This document shows, in pieces, positions 50,927 through 54,930 of a stretch of DNA of 54,930 nucleotides (position 1 is the stretch's first letter; every line of letters starts with the position of its first letter). The stretch is from Myxococcales bacterium FL481 (GTDB lineage: Bacteria > Myxococcota_A > Polyangia > Nannocystales > Nannocystaceae): contig QKPP01000016.1 in NCBI GenBank assembly GCA_006508105.1, positions 20,341 to 75,270 on the forward strand. Reading direction: 5' to 3'. Below the pieces are notes generated by a model, which saw only the letters and a program-made list of their open reading frames with translations, was not told where the DNA came from and did not search any database. The position numbers and the translations under genes were made by a program.

Positions 50927-51817
50927 CTACGGCTCGCGCTCGCTTCGCTTCACTTGCTCCCAGTGGGCCTCGAGTGTGTCCAAGTCGGCGTCCCGTACAT
51001 TGGTGCCGGCGCGCTCGCACCGATGGATCATCGCGGTGAATCGGCGCTCGAACTTCTTGTTCGCGTCACGCAGCGCGTCCTCTGGTTCGAGACCGAGTTT
51101 TTGCGCCAGGCGGACCACCACGAACAGCAAGTCGCCGAGTTCCTCGTGCATGTGAGCTCGGTCGTCACTATCGACCGCGGCCCGCAGCTCGGCCCACTCC
51201 TCGTCAACCTTGTTCGCGACGCCTTCGATCTGCGGCCAGTCGAACCCCACAGCCGCGGCCTTCTCCTGCAACCGCCACGCGCGTTGCAAAGCCGGTAGTC
51301 CTCGCGGCACCCCGGCGATCGGGTTCTCGATGCCCGGACCTGCGTCACGCCGCTCCTCGGCTTTGATTCGGCTCCAGTTCCTGGCCACCGCGTCCGCGTC
51401 GACTGGCGGACTGTTGTCGTTTCGAGCGAACACGTGTGGGTGTCGTCGCACCATCTTGTCGCGGATGGCGTCCACGACATCATCGAAGCCAAACGCGCCC
51501 TCTCGCTGGCGCAGCGCGGACTGGAACACGATCTGAAACAGCAAGTCGCCGAGTTCCAATCGGTGTTCGACGGGGTCATCCATCGCTTCGAGGACCTCGT
51601 GCGCTTCCTCGAGCAGGTACGGGCGCAAGGTCGTCAGTGTTTGCTCGCGGTCCCAAGGGCAGCCGTCGGGCGCAAGCAGGCGATCCATGAGCTCGATCAG
51701 CCCCGCCATCCCGGGCGACAACGTCCCCGCGCTCGTTTCGACGCCGACGTCGCCGCCGCGGATCGACGGGGCGGCGGGGTTTGCGTTGGTCTTTTGCGAA
51801 TCACGTGATAGCGTCAT
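50927..51817 (-). CDS. mazG: Nucleoside triphosphate pyrophosphohydrolase MazG
   Basis: Hydrolyses NTPs and (d)NTPs to monophosphates, used against damaged nucleotides and in (p)ppGpp balance. At 296 residues it has two tandem MazG domains: LMDRLLAPDGCPWDREQT, LEEAHEVLEAMD, LELGDLLFQIVFQS, and a second KVDEEWAELRAAV, HEELGDLLFVVVRLAQKLG. Acidic metal ligands in the ExxE and ELGDLL motifs are intact. The N-terminal 35 residues are a Ser/Gly extension. The start is an ATG divergent from phoH. Confidence 0.98.
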   Translation of the reverse strand: MTLSRDSQKTNANPAAPSIRGGDVGVETSAGTLSPGMAGLIELMDRLLAPDGCPWDREQTLTTLRPYLLEEAHEVLEAMDDPVEHRLELGDLLFQIVFQSALRQREGAFGFDDVVDAIRDKMVRRHPHVFARNDNSPPVDADAVARNWSRIKAEERRDAGPGIENPIAGVPRGLPALQRAWRLQEKAAAVGFDWPQIEGVANKVDEEWAELRAAVDSDDRAHMHEELGDLLFVVVRLAQKLGLEPEDALRDANKKFERRFTAMIHRCERAGTNVRDADLDTLEAHWEQVKRSEREP

Positions 51818-51903
51818 GACTAAGGGCGCCCGGGTCTAGCACAGTCTGTTGGCAGCACTCGGCCCGCTCGGTCTTGACGGCCCTCTACCGGCGTATCTGT
51901 CCT

Positions 51904-52992
51904 TTGGCTGACACACGAACGATTGTCCTCAACGATCGGCTCCCTCTTCACGCGATCTTGGGCAGCTCGCCCGAAAACCGCCGAGCTGTCGCCGATATCC
52001 GCCGGGAAACGGGCATTGCCATCCACGTTCGCGGGCACGACATCACGCTCGAAGGGCCCGCAGACCAACAAGCACTCGTCGAGCGTTTGCTGTCCCAAAT
52101 GGCCGACCTAGCGGCATCGGGGCGACCGTTGCAGGCGGCCGACGTCAGCCGTGCGATCGCCGTGCTGCGCACCGATCCCGCCGCCAAGCTGGCCGAAGTG
52201 TTTCGCGACGAGGTTGTAACAAGATCGAGTTCCGGCGGTGCCAACGGCAGCGGGGGCGTAGCCCACGGCATCACGCCGCGGAGCCTGGCGCAAAAGCACT
52301 ACGTCGACGCGATGCGCAAGCACTCGTTGACGTTCGGCGTCGGCCCGGCCGGCACGGGCAAAACATTCCTCGCGGTGGCGATGGCGGTCCGCCGTCTGCT
52401 CGACAAACAGGTGCGACGTGTGGTGCTGGTCCGGCCGGCCATTGAGGCGGGAGAGAGCCTCGGGTTTTTGCCGGGTACGTTTGAAGAGAAGGTCGATCCG
52501 TACATGCGCCCGTTGTACGACGCTTTGCATGACGCGCTGGACGGTTCGAAGGTGCAGCGAATGGTTGAGCAGGGCACGATTGAGATCGCCCCGTTGGCGT
52601 ACATGCGTGGTCGCACGCTCAACAACGCGTTCGTCATTCTCGACGAGGCACAAAACACCACGCGCGAGCAGATGAAGATGTTCTTGACGCGCATCGGCAC
52701 CGGCACGTGGGCGGTCGTGACGGGAGACCCGTCGCAGATCGATCTGCCCCGCGGGAAAAGCTCCGGCCTGAGCCACGCGCTCGACATCCTCGACGGGGTC
52801 GCCGGAATTGGGATTGCTCGCTTCAGCCAAACCGACGTCATGCGCCATCCGCTGGTGCAAGCCATCGTGCGAGCCTATGACCGCGCGGAAAAAGGGGAGC
52901 GACGGGTCCCGGGTGAACGCAACGGCCGCGGCCGGCACGGCGTGACGCGGCCCTCGGAGCCCGCCCCCACCTCATCGCCGGGTCCCGAATAG
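51904..52992 (+). CDS. PhoH-family P-loop ATPase
   Basis: A predicted ATPase of the PhoH/YbeZ type, linked in other bacteria to RNA and ribosome quality control with YbeY. An N-terminal KH-like region (residues 1-70) leads to Walker A GPAGTGKTFLAVAMA, then VLVRPAIEAGESLGFLPG, Walker B VILDEAQNTTREQMKMF and VVTGDPSQIDLP. The end (after VRAYDRAEKGE) is a Pro/Arg/Gly tail. TTG at 51904 begins like other family members (ADTRTIVLNDR); a TTG at 51874 is an alternative. No ybeY follows; the next gene is a TldD-like protease. Confidence 0.95.
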   Translation: MADTRTIVLNDRLPLHAILGSSPENRRAVADIRRETGIAIHVRGHDITLEGPADQQALVERLLSQMADLAASGRPLQAADVSRAIAVLRTDPAAKLAEVFRDEVVTRSSSGGANGSGGVAHGITPRSLAQKHYVDAMRKHSLTFGVGPAGTGKTFLAVAMAVRRLLDKQVRRVVLVRPAIEAGESLGFLPGTFEEKVDPYMRPLYDALHDALDGSKVQRMVEQGTIEIAPLAYMRGRTLNNAFVILDEAQNTTREQMKMFLTRIGTGTWAVVTGDPSQIDLPRGKSSGLSHALDILDGVAGIGIARFSQTDVMRHPLVQAIVRAYDRAEKGERRVPGERNGRGRHGVTRPSEPAPTSSPGPE

Positions 52993-53066
52993 TCCTGCGC
53001 GCGCGCCGGGTTTGGGCTGCAGGCTTGCTGCGGCCGAACGCTCCGGGTAGTTAGCCGAACACGCTG

Positions 53067-54845
53067 ATGCCCGATCGACCCGACCAAGCCCGCCCATTCG
53101 CCGATTCCCAGCCCGCCGCTGAAGGCGGCGCGGCAAGTGAGCCTCAGGACGGACCGTCGGCCTCCACCGTGCTTGCGGCCATGGAGGCCGAGCTCGCTCG
53201 CTCGGTCGAGGGGCTCAAGGTTCCCGCAAATCCGCGCCCGTACTACCTCGCGTACGCGCTTCGGCGCATTCGCGGGGTCGAGCTGGTGGCGGCGCACGGC
53301 TCGTTGCTCCGCAATCGTGCCACCGACAGATCCTCGGTGTTCGTGGACATCCGGGTCGGGAGTCGTCGCTTCGACAACCTCGTCGACGGCGGCCTCGACG
53401 CGGAAGCGACGGAGCGGGAAAGCGCGGACTGGCTCGCCGCGCCCGACGATCTCGATCTGGACGAACTGAGAGTCGCGCTTTGGAAGCAGACCCAGCTCAA
53501 GTTCGACGAGGCCATCGAGGACTACTACGAACACCGCAAGGCCCTGGTGTCAGAATACCTGCGCGACGAGGTGGAGGCGTTTTCTCATGAACGACCGACG
53601 ATCTACATCGAGCCGTTCGACGCCACCGAGTTCCCGCGTGCGCTCTGGGCCGACACGCTACGGGAACTGTCGCGCCGGTTCCTGGAGCATCCACAAGTGC
53701 ACGACCCTCGGCTGAGCATTCGCGCCGATCGTCTGCAGCGGTGGTTGTGCACCAACGAGGGTAGCCGCGTCGTCACCGAGGATCGCTACATCGAGTTTTC
53801 GGTCGAAGGATGGGTGCTCACCGACGATGGTGTGTACGTCGAGGCGGATCGCCGATTCTACCTGCGATCGCTCGACGAGATGCCCGATCGCGAGGCCATG
53901 GATCGGGCCATCGACGACGTGCTTGCCGAGCTGGAGGAACTCGCGCGGGCCGAACCATGCAGCTCTTTCATCGGGCCGGCTCTGTTGGCGGGGCAGGCGG
54001 CCGCGACCGTGTTCCACGAGGCATTTGGACATCGGGTCGAGGGCGAACGATTCGTGTCTCGCGGAGAGACGCGGACCTTCGCTCACAAGGTCGGGCAGCG
54101 GATCTTGCCCCCGGGACTCGACATCTACGACGATCCCACCCGCACCCACGTGGGGGAGGAATCGCTGTGGGGAAGCTACCGAATCGACGATCAGGGGGTG
54201 CCGGCCGAGCGCGCGAACCTGGTCGAAGACGGCGTCTTGCAGGGTTTTCTCACGAGCCGCACCCCCACCCGCAGTAGCCATCGATCCAACGGGCACGGCC
54301 GTCACGACGGGGTCGAGGGGATCATGGCGCGCATGGGGAATCTCATCGCCGAAGGCAGTCCCGAGCGGGCCCGGTCTTGGGACGATCTCGTCACCGACCT
54401 CGTCGATCTCGCTCGCCGGCAGGGCCGAACCCACGCCGCTTTGGTCCGACGCATCAGGGCCGGAGAAACCTCGACCGGCAGCTACGACTTTCAGGTGTTC
54501 AAAGGGGAGCTAGCCGATGTCGTGCTCATCGAGGTCAGCACCGGCAAGCACACCCGGATCCGCGACGTGGAGCTTATCGGCACGCCGTTGTCGGCCCTGC
54601 AACGGGTCATCGCCTACGGCGGGGCCGACGAAGCGGACCACGGGTTTTGCTTCGCAGAAAGCGGAGCGGTGCCCGTCAGCGGCGTCTCCCCGGCGCTGCT
54701 GATCAGTGAAGTCGAACTTCAGCAGAGCAGTACCACTGCGTTCCACGAGCCGCTGCTGCCGCCACCGTTTGCGGACGATGGCAGCCGCGGCCGTCGCGGG
54801 CGACTGCGGGCCCGAGGGCGACGGCGGCCCCGTGGCGAGACCTAG
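53067..54845 (+). CDS. TldD/PmbA-family zinc protease
   Basis: A 592-residue member of the TldD/PmbA family (peptidase U62), which forms heterodimers that degrade unfolded peptides and mature microcins. The zinc-binding helix is ATVFHEAFGHRVEGE (HEAFGH, with Glu before the second His and a further Glu), and the Cys of the C-terminal domain is in DHGFCFAESGAVPVSG. The N-terminal 200 residues are longer than in E. coli TldD and contain YYLAYALRRIRGVELVAAHG, a lineage-specific variant. The last 25 residues are Arg/Gly-rich. The usual partner PmbA/TldE is not seen in the window, although the partial frame after it is not readable. Confidence 0.92.
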   Translation: MPDRPDQARPFADSQPAAEGGAASEPQDGPSASTVLAAMEAELARSVEGLKVPANPRPYYLAYALRRIRGVELVAAHGSLLRNRATDRSSVFVDIRVGSRRFDNLVDGGLDAEATERESADWLAAPDDLDLDELRVALWKQTQLKFDEAIEDYYEHRKALVSEYLRDEVEAFSHERPTIYIEPFDATEFPRALWADTLRELSRRFLEHPQVHDPRLSIRADRLQRWLCTNEGSRVVTEDRYIEFSVEGWVLTDDGVYVEADRRFYLRSLDEMPDREAMDRAIDDVLAELEELARAEPCSSFIGPALLAGQAAATVFHEAFGHRVEGERFVSRGETRTFAHKVGQRILPPGLDIYDDPTRTHVGEESLWGSYRIDDQGVPAERANLVEDGVLQGFLTSRTPTRSSHRSNGHGRHDGVEGIMARMGNLIAEGSPERARSWDDLVTDLVDLARRQGRTHAALVRRIRAGETSTGSYDFQVFKGELADVVLIEVSTGKHTRIRDVELIGTPLSALQRVIAYGGADEADHGFCFAESGAVPVSGVSPALLISEVELQQSSTTAFHEPLLPPPFADDGSRGRRGRLRARGRRRPRGET

Positions 54846-54870
54846 GCCCTCCGCAAAGGCGGCCGCGGCC

Positions 54871-54930
54871 GTGCGCGGTGACTCGAGTCGAAACGCCGTC
54901 GCTCCCCGCTGGGTTGCGCTCGCGCTCCTC
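54871..54930 (+). CDS. Possible start of an exported protein (cut by window end)
   Basis: A GTG at 54871 opens a frame to the window end (20 codons) that begins with basic residues followed by WVALALL, the look of a signal peptide. AAAGGCGG lies about 12 bases upstream. Only a fragment is visible, so this is a tentative call. Confidence 0.3.
   Translation, partial: MRGDSSRNAVAPRWVALALL

Overview
This is a GC-rich, densely packed bacterial chromosomal segment with frequent GTG and TTG starts. It looks like a member of the Myxococcota (former Deltaproteobacteria). That placement is inferred from the gene families: a Cys-patterned lipoprotein, TPR/two-membrane-segment proteins, Lys/Ala-rich low-complexity proteins, a PilZ protein with a second PilZ-like domain, a TIGR03960-type radical SAM protein fused to DUF2344, and an EtfD-like Fe-S protein. 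No 16S or other marker gene is present to prove it. I see no phage, transposase, CRISPR array or plasmid function; the window is mostly housekeeping with some accessory genes.

Layout. 1-2 kb: an MscS-type channel cut by the window edge and a short-chain dehydrogenase. 2-7.1 kb (minus): PilZ protein, carA, carB. 7.3-10.1 kb (plus): class IV aminotransferase, an unknown protein, a TPR protein and a DHH-like phosphoesterase with unusual motif order, probably one operon. 10.3-12.6 kb (minus): dnaJ-like and lipA. 12.7-15.7 kb: large radical SAM fusion. 15.8-17.9 kb (minus): a hydroxyacyl-CoA dehydrogenase/enoyl-CoA hydratase fusion with dehydrogenase first. 18-20.8 kb: two secreted or lipoprotein-like genes, a good terminator, then rph-rdgB. 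21.1-23.7 kb: tRNA-Arg(TCT), tRNA-Pro(TGG), an M48 metalloprotease with a LysM-like tail, a gene-poor lower-GC stretch with what may be a decayed gene, and tRNA-Thr(CGT) with its terminator. 23.8-26.6 kb (minus): thiS-thiG-thiE followed by a signal-peptidase-like gene whose catalytic Ser and Lys are both gone. 26.8-29.3 kb: a Crp/Fnr regulator and an L,D-transpeptidase. 29.4-33.7 kb: a tightly coupled porin / lipoprotein / Na-Pi-cotransporter-PhoU operon. 33.8-38.2 kb (minus): a second radical SAM protein, two envelope proteins and an N-formylglutamate amidohydrolase-type gene. 38.3-41.4 kb: tRNA-Glu(CTC), a 12-bp tandem repeat, ggt, an Hpt protein and bolA. 41.4-44.2 kb: a membrane Fe-S oxidoreductase and a single-domain response regulator. 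44.2-49.1 kb: an FAD oxidoreductase behind purM, diverging from accD-folC. 49.2-54.9 kb: an AMIN-domain protein, an unknown membrane protein, mazG, phoH and a TldD/PmbA-family gene.

Functional themes are nucleotide metabolism and its quality control (carAB, purM, rdgB, mazG, rph), cofactors (lipA, thiSGE, folC), lipid metabolism (accD, the hydroxyacyl-CoA dehydrogenase/hydratase fusion, a possible ETF:quinone path) and the envelope. The points most worth a second look are the catalytically dead signal peptidase in the thiamin operon, the permuted DHH-like protein beside two poorly characterised genes, the degenerate Na/Pi transporter operon, the reversed-order dehydrogenase-hydratase fusion and the possible pseudogene at about 23.1-23.5 kb. 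No single clearly new defence or mobile system is visible.
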